NCBI GenBank assembly: GCA_964474455.1
Contig: CAYYSU010000002.1
Span: 1 to 64,000 of the forward strand
Length of the DNA: 64,000 nucleotides
Direction: 5' to 3'
Source: BM520 sp964474455
GTDB taxonomy: Bacteria; Bacteroidota; Bacteroidia; Bacteroidales; BM520
Shown: positions 9,435 to 17,807 of the stretch, one piece after another
How positions within the stretch are numbered: position 1 is the first letter of the stretch
Layout of the letters: every line of letters starts with the position of its first letter
Notes under the pieces: generated by a model
The model's input: the letters and a program-made list of their open reading frames with translations, nothing else
Database searches by the model: none
Told to the model about the DNA's origin: nothing
Program-made: the position numbers and the translations under genes

Positions 9435-10895
9435 TTAATTTTCTGAGTTAAGAAATGATTGAATAATAGCTTTATCGTCGAACGGATATTTAACACCGTT
9501 TATCTCCTGATATTTTTCGTGCCCCTTTCCGGTAATGAGGATGATGTCCCCTTCCTGAGCGAGTGCAGATGCGGTTTTTATGGCCTCCTTGCGATTGGAG
9601 ATTCGTAATACGTTTCTCTTTTTTGTTATCTCTACGCCTTCCATCATCATATCAATAATGGCTTCCGGATCCTCGCTTCGTGGATTATCAGAAGTGAGTA
9701 TGAGCCTGTCACTGAGCTTTGAAGCAATGTATGCCATCTCCGCACGCTTTGATGTGTCACGGTCACCACCGGCGCCGGCAACGGTAATAAGTTGTCCGCG
9801 TCCTTCACGGATATTGTTGATGGTGCTTATGATGTTCTCAAGAGCATCGGGGGTGTGTGCATAATCGATAACAGCAGTGATATTGTCAGTTCCACTAACA
9901 ATGTCAAAGCGACCCTCTACTGTGTTCGCACTTGATAAGGCGATTAGAACTTCCCGCTTCTGCTGCCCGAGTAGTACAGCCGTGGCATAAACTGCAGTGA
10001 GGTTCCAGGCGTTGAAGCTGCCGCATAGCCTACTCCAGAACTCCTCATTGTCGAGGTTGAGGTGTAAACCGTGGAAGCTGTTTTCCAGAATCTTTGTTTT
10101 GAAATCTGCCAACCCTTTGAGGCCATAGGTGTTTATTGATGCTTTGGTGTTTTGTAACATCACCAAACCATTTTTGTCATCGCTGTTTGTCAGGGCGAAG
10201 GCTTTTTTCGGAAGCTGGTCAAAGAATCCCTTCTTCGCCTCCAGGTATGCACGGAAAGTTTTGTGATAATCCAGGTGATCGTGGGTAATATTTGTGAATA
10301 TACCACCATCGAAATCCAATCCTGAGATTCTGTGCTGTGCTACAGCGTGACTGCTCACTTCCATGAAGCAGTAGGAGCAATTTTCTTCAACCATTTTTGC
10401 CAGCGTAGCTTGTAATGAAACAGGATCCGGTGTGGTGTGTGTCGATGGAAGAGTGTCGCTGCCAATACGGGTATTAATGGTACTTAACAAACCTGTTTTG
10501 AATCCCAAGGCGATAAATGTTGTGTAAAGCAGTGTGGCGATGGTTGTTTTCCCGTTTGTACCTGTTATACCGACTAATGACAACTGCTTTGAAGGATGAT
10601 CATAAAATGCTGCTGCAAGTTCACCGGCTGCTATGGCACTATTATTTACCACTACGACACAGATATCATTGCTTAACTCACGGGGTTCTTCTTCACATAC
10701 AATAATTGTTGCTCCTGATTCTGTGGCTTTGCAGATATACTTATGTCCGTCATTTACAGTTCCTTTTATTGCAACAAAAGCCCATCCTGTTTTCACCTCT
10801 CTGGAGTCAATACATATTCCTTTCGGCATTCCCGGCCATTCTCCGCTAATTCTTATTACTTTACTTTTTATGAATATGTCTCCTGGTATCTGCAT
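9435..10895 (-). CDS. murE: UDP-MurNAc-L-Ala-D-Glu ligase MurE, predicted meso-DAP specific
   Basis: Adds the third stem-peptide amino acid (486 residues). The P-loop GITGTNGKTTIATLL and the THDHLDYHKTF motif identify the family. The substrate motif DNPR lies at residues 403-406, which in characterised MurE enzymes indicates meso-diaminopimelate rather than lysine. A murF gene does not follow; in this cluster the order goes straight to mraY, so MurF must be encoded elsewhere. Confidence 0.96.
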   Translation of the reverse strand: MQIPGDIFIKSKVIRISGEWPGMPKGICIDSREVKTGWAFVAIKGTVNDGHKYICKATESGATIIVCEEEPRELSNDICVVVVNNSAIAAGELAAAFYDHPSKQLSLVGITGTNGKTTIATLLYTTFIALGFKTGLLSTINTRIGSDTLPSTHTTPDPVSLQATLAKMVEENCSYCFMEVSSHAVAQHRISGLDFDGGIFTNITHDHLDYHKTFRAYLEAKKGFFDQLPKKAFALTNSDDKNGLVMLQNTKASINTYGLKGLADFKTKILENSFHGLHLNLDNEEFWSRLCGSFNAWNLTAVYATAVLLGQQKREVLIALSSANTVEGRFDIVSGTDNITAVIDYAHTPDALENIISTINNIREGRGQLITVAGAGGDRDTSKRAEMAYIASKLSDRLILTSDNPRSEDPEAIIDMMMEGVEITKKRNVLRISNRKEAIKTASALAQEGDIILITGKGHEKYQEINGVKYPFDDKAIIQSFLNSEN

Positions 10896-10897
10896 TT

Positions 10898-12982
10898 TTA
10901 ATTTAATGTTATTGATATTATATTTGATGTTGTCACAGCAGTTCCGGCAGCAGGCTCTTGTGATGCCACACGACCTTTTCCTGTGGTGTGCACTTTCATG
11001 CCGACACTCTCGGCCATAAAAATGGCATCGCGCAGTCCGAGTCCCTTAAGATTAGGTACTCTGTTTTTTTGTAGAGTGCTTTCCCTTGTGATGACCTTCC
11101 CGTCTGTCTCTATGGTCATGCTACCCCAAATCGCTTTATCGTCAACAACGTTATAGTTCATGGTACTTGAAATATTTTTCAGATCTTCCATGTATCCGTA
11201 TGTCCACGCTGAGTATTGAAATATTGAGTCTGTGATATTATTATGGATAGAGATGTCTGAAGCATATACTTTATCAGCAATCTCTTTGAATACCGGTATG
11301 GCAACAGAGGAGGCATAATATGATCCGGCTCCCGGTCTGTTGACAACAACAATGCAAGAGTATTTGGGCTTGTCGGCGGGAAAATATCCTATGAAGGAGG
11401 CATTGTATTGTCGGGCTCTGTATCCTTCGCTGCCGGAGTGTATCTGTGCTGTTCCTGTTTTTCCTGCTACGGGATAAGGGCTATTGCGAAAAGCAATTTT
11501 CCCTGTTCCTTCGTTAACAACTTCTTCAAGCAGATACTGGGCTTTTGACACAGCTTCGGGGCTGGCAATTCTGCTGCTGAGGATCTCTGTTTCTGTTTTG
11601 TATATGGTATTACGTCCCTCTCTGATCTCTTTTACCAGTATTGGTTTCACATATACTCCGTCATTAGCCACTGCGTTGTAAAATCCCAGGATCTGCAGTG
11701 GCGAGATAAGCAACTCATAACCTACCGACATCCAGGGAAGACTGAGACCTGACCACTGTGGGTGTGCAGTGTTTTTTATTAATGGAGTCGGTTCTCCGGG
11801 AATCTCTATTCCCTGTTTTTTGTCAAGATTAAATTGTTGAAGTTTTTCGATGAAACGCTGGGGGTTCTTACCATAATATTTTTGTGCATACCACGATATT
11901 GCGGCATTAGAGGATTCTTTAAAAGCACTCTCCAGCGTGTATGTAAACTCTCCTTTGTTGATATGTGAGTCGATTAATCGTTCCCCGTAATAGTATTTGA
12001 CACTATTGGTGATAATGACTGTGTCATGGATGTCAACCAGTTTGTCATCCAGCAGAGCTAGTACTGTAGCGAGCTTAAATGTGGAACCTGGTTCCATGGA
12101 GTTACCCAGTGCCACATTGTATGACTCTGTCATCTCCCCTGTTCGGGTAGATTGGTTGGCTATTGCCAGAATATGTCCTGTGTGAACCTCCATTAATACA
12201 GCACACCCTTCACTGGCTCTTTGCTCAATAAGGTGCCTCTTTAGGGCATCCTCAGCCACATCCTGATAGCGCATATTTAATGTGGTGACAATATCATATC
12301 CGTTTTTTGGCTCTACGTTGTCCTTGCTTTCAATGGGGCTATACATTCCGCCGGAGATTCTTTTTTCCAATCTTGATGTTTTTTCCCCGGAGAGGTATTC
12401 ACTATATGCTCCTTCTATTCCCACATCATTCTTTGTACCCTCTCTATCGTGGCCGATGGTACGAAATGCTAACTCCTGGTATGGCTTCTGCCGTTTTGCT
12501 GAAGTCTCTTCTATCAGTCCGCTTTTATTTCTTCCTTCACAGAAAATGGGGCTTGTTCTTATTTTTTTAATCTGTTCGTAGTCAGCTTTGCTATATACCT
12601 TGTAGTATCTATTTTTTTTTGTGACAGCGTCATTGAGTTTTTTAAGATAGTGTGACTTAGAGCCGGGTAACGCTTCTGCCAGGCCTGTGGCGAGTGTGTC
12701 GAGAACTCCAGGTATTCTCTTTTTCAAGGGGTCGTAATCCCATCTTATTGTAAATACAGGTACTGATGCAGCAATAAGCTCTTCGTCACTGCTAAATATG
12801 TTACCACGCATGCCCGTTATTTCTCTGGAGCGGTAGGCATTTTGTTCTGCCATATCACGAAGCTCCGGGCCGGGGCCCAGGAAAAGGTAGAATATCCTTG
12901 CCAGAACAAGTATCGCTGCCAGTAGTACTATCAGAAACACCAGATAGCTGCGGGTAGATATGGTCTTCTTGTGTTGTTCCAT
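10898..12982 (-). CDS. ftsI: Class B penicillin-binding protein FtsI (PBP3-type) with C-terminal PASTA domain
   Basis: Septal transpeptidase of 694 residues. One membrane helix lies at about residues 12-33, followed by the pedestal domain and the transpeptidase domain with all three catalytic motifs: STFK (S300 nucleophile), SSN (357-359) and KTG (508-510). A single PASTA domain occupies about the last 60 residues (RVPNLKGLGLRDAI onward), a usual feature of Bacteroidetes and Firmicutes homologues. It lies between ftsL and murE with 2 bp gaps on each side. Confidence 0.96.
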   Translation of the reverse strand: MEQHKKTISTRSYLVFLIVLLAAILVLARIFYLFLGPGPELRDMAEQNAYRSREITGMRGNIFSSDEELIAASVPVFTIRWDYDPLKKRIPGVLDTLATGLAEALPGSKSHYLKKLNDAVTKKNRYYKVYSKADYEQIKKIRTSPIFCEGRNKSGLIEETSAKRQKPYQELAFRTIGHDREGTKNDVGIEGAYSEYLSGEKTSRLEKRISGGMYSPIESKDNVEPKNGYDIVTTLNMRYQDVAEDALKRHLIEQRASEGCAVLMEVHTGHILAIANQSTRTGEMTESYNVALGNSMEPGSTFKLATVLALLDDKLVDIHDTVIITNSVKYYYGERLIDSHINKGEFTYTLESAFKESSNAAISWYAQKYYGKNPQRFIEKLQQFNLDKKQGIEIPGEPTPLIKNTAHPQWSGLSLPWMSVGYELLISPLQILGFYNAVANDGVYVKPILVKEIREGRNTIYKTETEILSSRIASPEAVSKAQYLLEEVVNEGTGKIAFRNSPYPVAGKTGTAQIHSGSEGYRARQYNASFIGYFPADKPKYSCIVVVNRPGAGSYYASSVAIPVFKEIADKVYASDISIHNNITDSIFQYSAWTYGYMEDLKNISSTMNYNVVDDKAIWGSMTIETDGKVITRESTLQKNRVPNLKGLGLRDAIFMAESVGMKVHTTGKGRVASQEPAAGTAVTTSNIISITLN

Positions 12983-12984
12983 GA

Positions 12985-13353
12985 CTATTCGTTGCTATTT
13001 TTAGTTATTCTTCCTGGAGGTACTGTTGCCTCTTTTATGCCTTTGTCTTTTAATTGCCTTGCAATAGCGCTTTGACTGCTGGCATACATTCCCTTACTTT
13101 TTAACAGCAGATATTCTGCACGCAACTCTTTGTTCTCTTGTGTAAGTTTATTTATCTCTATGGTTTTTCTTTCAGCATTGTATGCGTTCATCATGTATAA
13201 AACGGCCAAAATTGTAATAAGCAATACTACTTTGAGGGTTTCGTTCGATGGAATATCAGAAGAGAGCCCTACAACTTTCCGAAAACCCTTCGCCATGCGT
13301 CGTTGACGTGGCGTGGATTTCTTTTCTTCCTGCTTATTCTTAATGGTGTTCAT
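12985..13353 (-). CDS. ftsL: FtsL-like divisome membrane protein
   Basis: Small bitopic protein of 122 residues. A basic cytoplasmic N-terminus (about 1-43) precedes one membrane helix (about 44-62) and a leucine-rich heptad-like coiled coil (about 66-90), the FtsL layout. Sequence conservation in FtsL is very low; the call depends on topology and on its exact place between rsmH and ftsI. It abuts rsmH and precedes ftsI by 2 bp. Confidence 0.82.
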   Translation of the reverse strand: MNTIKNKQEEKKSTPRQRRMAKGFRKVVGLSSDIPSNETLKVVLLITILAVLYMMNAYNAERKTIEINKLTQENKELRAEYLLLKSKGMYASSQSAIARQLKDKGIKEATVPPGRITKNSNE

Positions 13354-14247
13354 CTACTTTTTTATTCCTGTTCTTAATCGTGCACTTCGTGACCTGGGAT
13401 TCTCCTCCAGCTCTTGATCCTCAGCTACGAAGGGTTTGTTTCTTGTTATTTTAAATGGCGTAATGGGGTTGCCATAAAAATCTTTTTCCTGACGACCTTG
13501 GAAGTTTCCTGTCTTGAGGAAATTCTTTACCAGTCTGTCTTCCAGTGAGTGATAGCTTATTACCACGAGAGAGCCTCCCGGTTTAAGTGCTTTTTCGGCT
13601 TGAAATAACATCTCTTTAAGCGCCCCCAGTTCATCGTTCACCTCAATGCGTAATGCCTGATACACCTGCGCCAGGTATTTGCTGGGATTTTTTTGCCCCG
13701 ATAGGGGTGATGCGATTTCATTTAAGCGTTCTGTTGTGTTGACAGGGCTCTCCTGACGTGCTGTAGCAATGCGTTTGGCCAAGTTGTAAGCGTTTTTTAA
13801 TTCTCCGTACTGGCGGAAAATATTTGTCATATCTTCAATGGATGCTTCGTTGAGAATATCTGCCGCTGACCGAGAGCCTTTCTGGTCCATCCTCATATCC
13901 AGAGTTGCATTGAAACGAGTGGCAAAGCCCCGTTCAGGCACATCAATCTGATGACTTGAAATTCCCAAGTCGGCCAGTATTCCGTCAACAGGAATGGCAT
14001 TATAGAACCGGAGGTAGTTGATCATATACCTGAAGTTCTGTTGTATAAGTGTAAGGTTTTCGTTGCCGGGATGATTTTTTATTGCATCAGGATCCTGGTC
14101 GAAAGCGAACAAAAAGCCTTCAGGGATATGTTTCAAAATCTCCTTTGAGTGCCCGCCACCACCAAAAGTAACATCAACATACACTCCGTCAGGACGTATG
14201 TTTAATGCGTCGATACACTCGTTAAGCATTACTGGATTGTGATACAT
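13354..14247 (-). CDS. rsmH: 16S rRNA (cytosine-1402-N4) methyltransferase RsmH
   Basis: SAM-dependent methyltransferase of 297 residues (formerly MraW) that modifies C1402 of 16S rRNA. The N-terminal substrate motif HNPVMLNECID, SAM-binding DVTFGGGGHS, DLGISSHQID, and the late VISYHSLEDRLVKNF motif are all visible. It begins 7 bp after mraZ, the conserved order at the head of dcw clusters. Confidence 0.97.
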   Translation of the reverse strand: MYHNPVMLNECIDALNIRPDGVYVDVTFGGGGHSKEILKHIPEGFLFAFDQDPDAIKNHPGNENLTLIQQNFRYMINYLRFYNAIPVDGILADLGISSHQIDVPERGFATRFNATLDMRMDQKGSRSAADILNEASIEDMTNIFRQYGELKNAYNLAKRIATARQESPVNTTERLNEIASPLSGQKNPSKYLAQVYQALRIEVNDELGALKEMLFQAEKALKPGGSLVVISYHSLEDRLVKNFLKTGNFQGRQEKDFYGNPITPFKITRNKPFVAEDQELEENPRSRSARLRTGIKK

Positions 14248-14254
14248 AAGTACT

Positions 14255-14719
14255 CTATTCAGGTTGATTGTTTCCCATTACTTCTTCTGCAAGTGCTCCA
14301 AAGTCATCAACGCTGTCAAGGCTTTCTTCGTAAAGGTTTTTATCCCAGATCTCTATCTTGTTTACTGCCGATGAGAGGACCAGGTTTTTTTTCAGGGTGG
14401 CGAATTCGATAAGGTCTTTGGGTATCAGGAACCGATCCTGAGCATCCATTTCTATCATTTTCACACCAGCCATAAAGCGTCGAATAAATTCGACGTTTTT
14501 CTTTACGAAGCGATTCAGCTTATTGACACCTGCGATCTCCTTATTCCACTCTTTCTTTGGGTATAATTCGAGGCATTTATGGAACACGCTGCGTTTTAGG
14601 ACAAATCCATCATTGAGACCTTCACAGAGCTGTTTTTTTAGCCCTGAAGGAAGGAGTACCCGGCCTTTTGCATCAACCTTGCACTCATATGTTCCGATGA
14701 TAAATAAGTCTTCGCTCAT
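14255..14719 (-). CDS. mraZ: Transcriptional regulator MraZ
   Basis: AbrB-fold DNA-binding regulator of the dcw cluster. The chosen ATG at 14717-14719 gives 154 residues, close to E. coli MraZ, with the two tandem MraZ repeats: the first around GTYECKVDAKGRVLLPSGLK and the second around MIEMDAQDRFLIPKDL. An upstream in-frame start at 14794 would add 25 unrelated residues and read through the putative operator repeats, so I reject it. MraZ typically represses its own operon. Confidence 0.93.
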   Translation of the reverse strand: MSEDLFIIGTYECKVDAKGRVLLPSGLKKQLCEGLNDGFVLKRSVFHKCLELYPKKEWNKEIAGVNKLNRFVKKNVEFIRRFMAGVKMIEMDAQDRFLIPKDLIEFATLKKNLVLSSAVNKIEIWDKNLYEESLDSVDDFGALAEEVMGNNQPE

Positions 14720-14728
14720 TTTGTGATG

Positions 14729-14736
14729 TAAAGATA
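14729..14736 (-). promoter_or_regulatory. Possible -7 element for the mraZ/dcw operon
   Basis: On the minus strand this reads TATCTTTA, one base from the Bacteroidetes consensus TAnnTTTG, about 10 bp upstream of the mraZ ATG. No clear TTG was found at the -33 distance. The GTGG repeats lie immediately upstream, where they would overlap polymerase binding. Confidence 0.45.
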
Positions 14737-14748
14737 TGATAAAAATAC

Positions 14749-14772
14749 CCACATTTTTCCACATTTTACCAC
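14749..14772 (-). promoter_or_regulatory. Three GTGG repeats at 10 bp period: putative MraZ operator
   Basis: On the plus strand CCAC occurs at 14749, 14759 and 14769. On the minus strand this reads as three GTGG cores, the second and third preceded by AAAAT. MraZ of E. coli binds TGGGN repeats with the same 10 bp period, and Mycoplasma MraZ binds AAAGTG-type triplicate repeats. The repeats lie 30-53 bp upstream of the mraZ start, as expected for autoregulation. The repeat pattern is directly visible; binding is inferred. Confidence 0.7.
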
Positions 14773-14977
14773 TTCTTATTAACAATTGTTGCATTTTATT
14801 CCATCTAAATTCAAGATAATTTTTAAAGCGCTGAATATGAGTGTGGTATGGATGTGTTTGTGTGGATGTAAAATAGGAGAGATGATTTGTTGTACAAATT
14901 GAACAGCGTTATGCATTTGCATATGGATGTTATTTAAATATTTAGTCGTAGGAAATCCACAATTGGGGAATATTCGC

Positions 14978-14985
14978 TACTTTTG
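14978..14985 (+). promoter_or_regulatory. -7 promoter element of the glsA-glsB-engB unit
   Basis: TACTTTTG matches the Bacteroidetes TAnnTTTG consensus and ends 19 bp before the chosen glsA ATG. No convincing TTG at -33 was seen. Its position argues against the longer in-frame start at 14927. Confidence 0.6.
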
Positions 14986-15004
14986 CGGAAGAAATATCTT
15001 AACA

Positions 15005-15868
15005 ATGCAAGAAAGTAGTGGTAGTAAAGTGGATAAGTATGTTCACCAGTTAGAATTACGGGATGTCGTGGATGCCAGATCTCCCGGATTGTATGACAAA
15101 ATGCCCGGTTTGCTCAAAAGATATCTCAGAAAAATCACCCATATTGAAGAGCTTAACAGAATATTTGTGAAGGCTGATGGAAAAAGGGGGGTTGAATTTA
15201 CTGAGGTTTTATTAGATGAGTTTTCTGCTTCAGTATCTGCGAAAGGTCTCGAAAATATTTCTAAGGACAAAAAAATCATGGTGGTGGCAAATCATCCATT
15301 GGGTGGATTTGATGGAATGGCTCTCTTTAATGCTGTTAGCCAGGTTCGTAGAGACATTCTTATTCCGGCAAATGACTTTCTTATGCACCTGGAAAATTTG
15401 AGAGATAATTTTATCCCTGTGAATAAATTGGGTTCTAATACTTCCAATGTAAGGAAAATGGAGGAAGCCTTCAGAAGCGATAATGTTGTTATTATGTTCC
15501 CTGCAGGAATATGCTCAAGAAAAATTGATGGCGTGATATGTGACCTGGAATGGAAGAAAACGTTTATCACTAAAGCTAAAAACAACAAACGAGATATTGT
15601 TCCTGTTTATATTGAAGGACAGAACTCCAAGAGGTTTTACAGATTGGCGAAAATTAGGAAATTCTTCAGAATTAAATTTAATATCGAGATGATGTTCCTG
15701 GTTGACGAAGCATATAAACTCAAGGATAAAAATATCAAAATGATATTTGGAAAACCAATTCCTTATACAGTATTCGACAAGAAGTATAAAGATATTGAAT
15801 GGGCGCAAAAGGTTAAGGATCACGTATATAATATACGAGATGATTCTGATGTTATTTTTGATGGATAG
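15005..15868 (+). CDS. glsA: PlsC-family O-acyltransferase, GlsA-like (glycine lipid synthesis)
   Basis: Membrane-associated acyltransferase of 287 residues. The catalytic block NHPLGGFDG, about 95 residues in, has the His/Asp pair of the 1-acylglycerol-3-phosphate acyltransferase family in the spacing typical of the OlsA/GlsA-like branch, followed by an FPAGICSR substrate motif. In Bacteroides thetaiotaomicron an adjacent O-acyltransferase (GlsA) and N-acyltransferase (GlsB) make glycine lipids; the same pairing is seen here with an 8 bp gap. I infer it adds the second acyl chain to an N-acyl-glycine. It could alternatively be a general lysophospholipid acyltransferase. The start is at the ATG at 15005, because a -7 element lies between it and the earlier start. 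Confidence 0.75.
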   Translation: MQESSGSKVDKYVHQLELRDVVDARSPGLYDKMPGLLKRYLRKITHIEELNRIFVKADGKRGVEFTEVLLDEFSASVSAKGLENISKDKKIMVVANHPLGGFDGMALFNAVSQVRRDILIPANDFLMHLENLRDNFIPVNKLGSNTSNVRKMEEAFRSDNVVIMFPAGICSRKIDGVICDLEWKKTFITKAKNNKRDIVPVYIEGQNSKRFYRLAKIRKFFRIKFNIEMMFLVDEAYKLKDKNIKMIFGKPIPYTVFDKKYKDIEWAQKVKDHVYNIRDDSDVIFDG

Positions 15869-15876
15869 TAATAATC

Positions 15877-16824
15877 ATGGAAGAGATAATAAAAAAAATC
15901 GATAGAGAGACGATAATCTTGGAGTTGTCAAAAGTGCGATTTGTCAGAAAAACAAATGCGGGCGGTAATGAAATATATGTTTTTAATGCCCACGAATCAC
16001 CAATTCTGATGGAAGAAGTGGGGCGATTAAGGGAAGAGACATTCAGAAACGCCGGTGGTGGAACAGGATTGCCTGCCGATATAGACCATTACGATACTGA
16101 TGAAAAGCCGTTTCAGCAACTTATAGTCTGGAATCCCGCAGAGAGTGAAATTGTTGGTGGATACCGATTTATTCATGGCAGAGATATCTCTTTTGATGCA
16201 AAAGGAAATGCCGTTAGCGCCACAGGAAAGTTATTCTGTTTTTCCCGAAAGTTTATTGACGAGTACTTACCACATACTGTTGAGTTGGGTCGTTCTTTTG
16301 TTCAACCTTTGTTTCAGCCCTCCCGCGATCAACGGAAAGGTCTTTTTGCACTGGATAACCTCTGGGATGGCGTGGGCTCTGTATCTGTGGATTATCCGGA
16401 TACGGAGTATTTTTTCGGTAAGATAACAATGTATCCTCATTTTAACAGCCAGGCACGAGATATTATTCTTAAGTTTATGAATATCTATTTTTTTGATGAG
16501 GAGAAATTGGTTTGTCCTTTTGAGCCCATTGATGTGAATCTGGAAAGTGAATTTTTGAAGAATTTTTTTGGGGGAGTAAAATACGAAGACGATTATAAAA
16601 TACTCGTGAAAGAGGTCAGGGCGAGGGGCGAAAATATTCCTCCACTAGTTAATGCGTATATGAATTTATCTCCCACAATGCGCGTTTTTGGTACCTCAAT
16701 GAATGATGCTTTCGGAAAGGTTGAGGAGACAGGTATTTTGGTGAAGATCCGCGATATTGTAGAAGCAAAATTTAAAAGATACGTCTCATCATATATTGAT
16801 ATTAAAAACGAGGATAAGCAGTAG
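15877..16824 (+). CDS. glsB: GNAT-fold N-acyltransferase, GlsB-like (N-acyl-glycine synthase)
   Basis: Protein of 315 residues of the OlsB/'hemolysin' GNAT family. It carries the characteristic REETFRNAGGGTG and YDTDEKPFQQLIVW blocks and the VGGYRFIHG core, then VELGRSFVQP. In Bacteroides the homologue GlsB acylates glycine with a 3-hydroxy fatty acid to form commendamide, precursor of glycine and serine-glycine lipids. It follows the glsA-like gene by 8 bp and overlaps the engB start by 1 base. Substrate is inferred from pairing and family; ornithine lipid synthesis is the main alternative. Confidence 0.75.
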   Translation: MEEIIKKIDRETIILELSKVRFVRKTNAGGNEIYVFNAHESPILMEEVGRLREETFRNAGGGTGLPADIDHYDTDEKPFQQLIVWNPAESEIVGGYRFIHGRDISFDAKGNAVSATGKLFCFSRKFIDEYLPHTVELGRSFVQPLFQPSRDQRKGLFALDNLWDGVGSVSVDYPDTEYFFGKITMYPHFNSQARDIILKFMNIYFFDEEKLVCPFEPIDVNLESEFLKNFFGGVKYEDDYKILVKEVRARGENIPPLVNAYMNLSPTMRVFGTSMNDAFGKVEETGILVKIRDIVEAKFKRYVSSYIDIKNEDKQ

Positions 16825-17438
16825 TGAAGATAAACACCGCAACATTTGTTTGCAGCAGCCCTTCCTTCCAGAAGTGCCCTGATCCTAAGCTTCCGGAATA
16901 TGCATTCATTGGAAGATCCAATGTGGGCAAATCTTCCATGTTGAATATGCTTACCAACCACAAGGGGCTGGCAAAAATAAGTGGTAAACCCGGAAAAACC
17001 AGACTCATAAACCATTTTCTCATAAACGAGGAGTTGTATATCGTCGATCTTCCAGGATATGGATATGCAAAGGTGTCGAAATCGGAGGTGGCAAAGTGGG
17101 ATAATATGATTCGTAACTACATACTAAAAAGGGAAAATCTCATTTCACTGTTTCTGCTCATAGATTCTCGTCTGGAGCCTCAAAAGAATGATGTCGAGTT
17201 TATGAACTGGTTGGGTGTGAGCAAAATACCCTTTGTGATACTCTTTACAAAAACCGATAAACTTGGCATTAATCAATTGCAGAGTAATATCGCATCTTAT
17301 ACGAAAAAATTACTTCAAACCTGGGAAGAGCTGCCACCTTTTATACTAACAAGCAGCATTTCTAAAGCAGGAAAAGAGGATATCATCGCTTACATTGAAG
17401 AGACAAAAACCCTCTTTTCCGGATATCAGAAAAAATAG
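16824..17438 (+). CDS. engB: Ribosome biogenesis GTPase EngB/YsxC
   Basis: Essential GTPase (204 residues) needed for 50S subunit assembly. G1 is GRSNVGKSS at residues 30-38, G2 region KPGKTRLINHF, G3 DLPGYGYA, G4 TKTD, G5 TSSIS. The start is a GTG that shares one base with the glsB stop codon, indicating coupled translation. It ends 1 bp before the convergent biotin carrier gene. Confidence 0.96.
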   Translation: MKINTATFVCSSPSFQKCPDPKLPEYAFIGRSNVGKSSMLNMLTNHKGLAKISGKPGKTRLINHFLINEELYIVDLPGYGYAKVSKSEVAKWDNMIRNYILKRENLISLFLLIDSRLEPQKNDVEFMNWLGVSKIPFVILFTKTDKLGINQLQSNIASYTKKLLQTWEELPPFILTSSISKAGKEDIIAYIEETKTLFSGYQKK

Positions 17439-17439
17439 A

Positions 17440-17766
17440 TTATTCAAATTCTAAAAGCAAAAAGGACTTTGCGACCACGGTACCTCTTTCCACATATACT
17501 GATTTAATAACACCATTAGCCGGTGAGATAATGTGGTTCATCATCTTCATTGCTTCAAGAATTATCAGGGTTTCCCCTTCCTTAACTTTAGAGCCATTTT
17601 TTACATTTATTTTTCGCACTGTTCCCGGAATCACAGCAAGAATTTTTTTTGGATCGTGAGGAACATATTTTTCTCTGGATACATATTTTGTTGTGAGCAT
17701 GGTTTTGTATTTCCCACTCTCAACAGATAGAAACTTATACCCTTCTGGTGCTTCTTTATATCTCAT
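17440..17766 (-). CDS. Biotin carboxyl carrier protein of an acyl-CoA carboxylase/decarboxylase
   Basis: Biotinyl-domain protein of 108 residues from the ATG at 17764-17766; a longer TTG start at 17805 would add 13 residues and is less likely. The biotinylation motif EAMKM puts the acceptor lysine at residue 74, 34 residues from the C-terminus, the classical spacing. It lies 41 bp downstream of the carboxyltransferase subunit on the same strand. Together they could be part of propionyl-CoA carboxylase or of a methylmalonyl-CoA decarboxylase/transcarboxylase; no biotin carboxylase or membrane beta subunit gene is nearby. Confidence 0.88.
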   Translation of the reverse strand: MRYKEAPEGYKFLSVESGKYKTMLTTKYVSREKYVPHDPKKILAVIPGTVRKINVKNGSKVKEGETLIILEAMKMMNHIISPANGVIKSVYVERGTVVAKSFLLLEFE

Positions 17767-17807
17767 AACAGAACATTTTAGGATTAATAAAAATTGAATT
17801 GCCAACT

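Noticed and set aside
14781..14790. Perfect 10 bp palindrome AACAATTGTT upstream of mraZ
   Set aside because: Short AT-rich palindromes are common by chance in this sequence and nothing else supports an operator here.
14720..14794. Longer mraZ start at 14794
   Set aside because: It would translate through the putative operator repeats and adds residues absent from the MraZ family.
14927..15004. Longer glsA start at 14927
   Set aside because: A -7 promoter element at 14978-14985 lies inside it, and the added residues show no family similarity or signal peptide.
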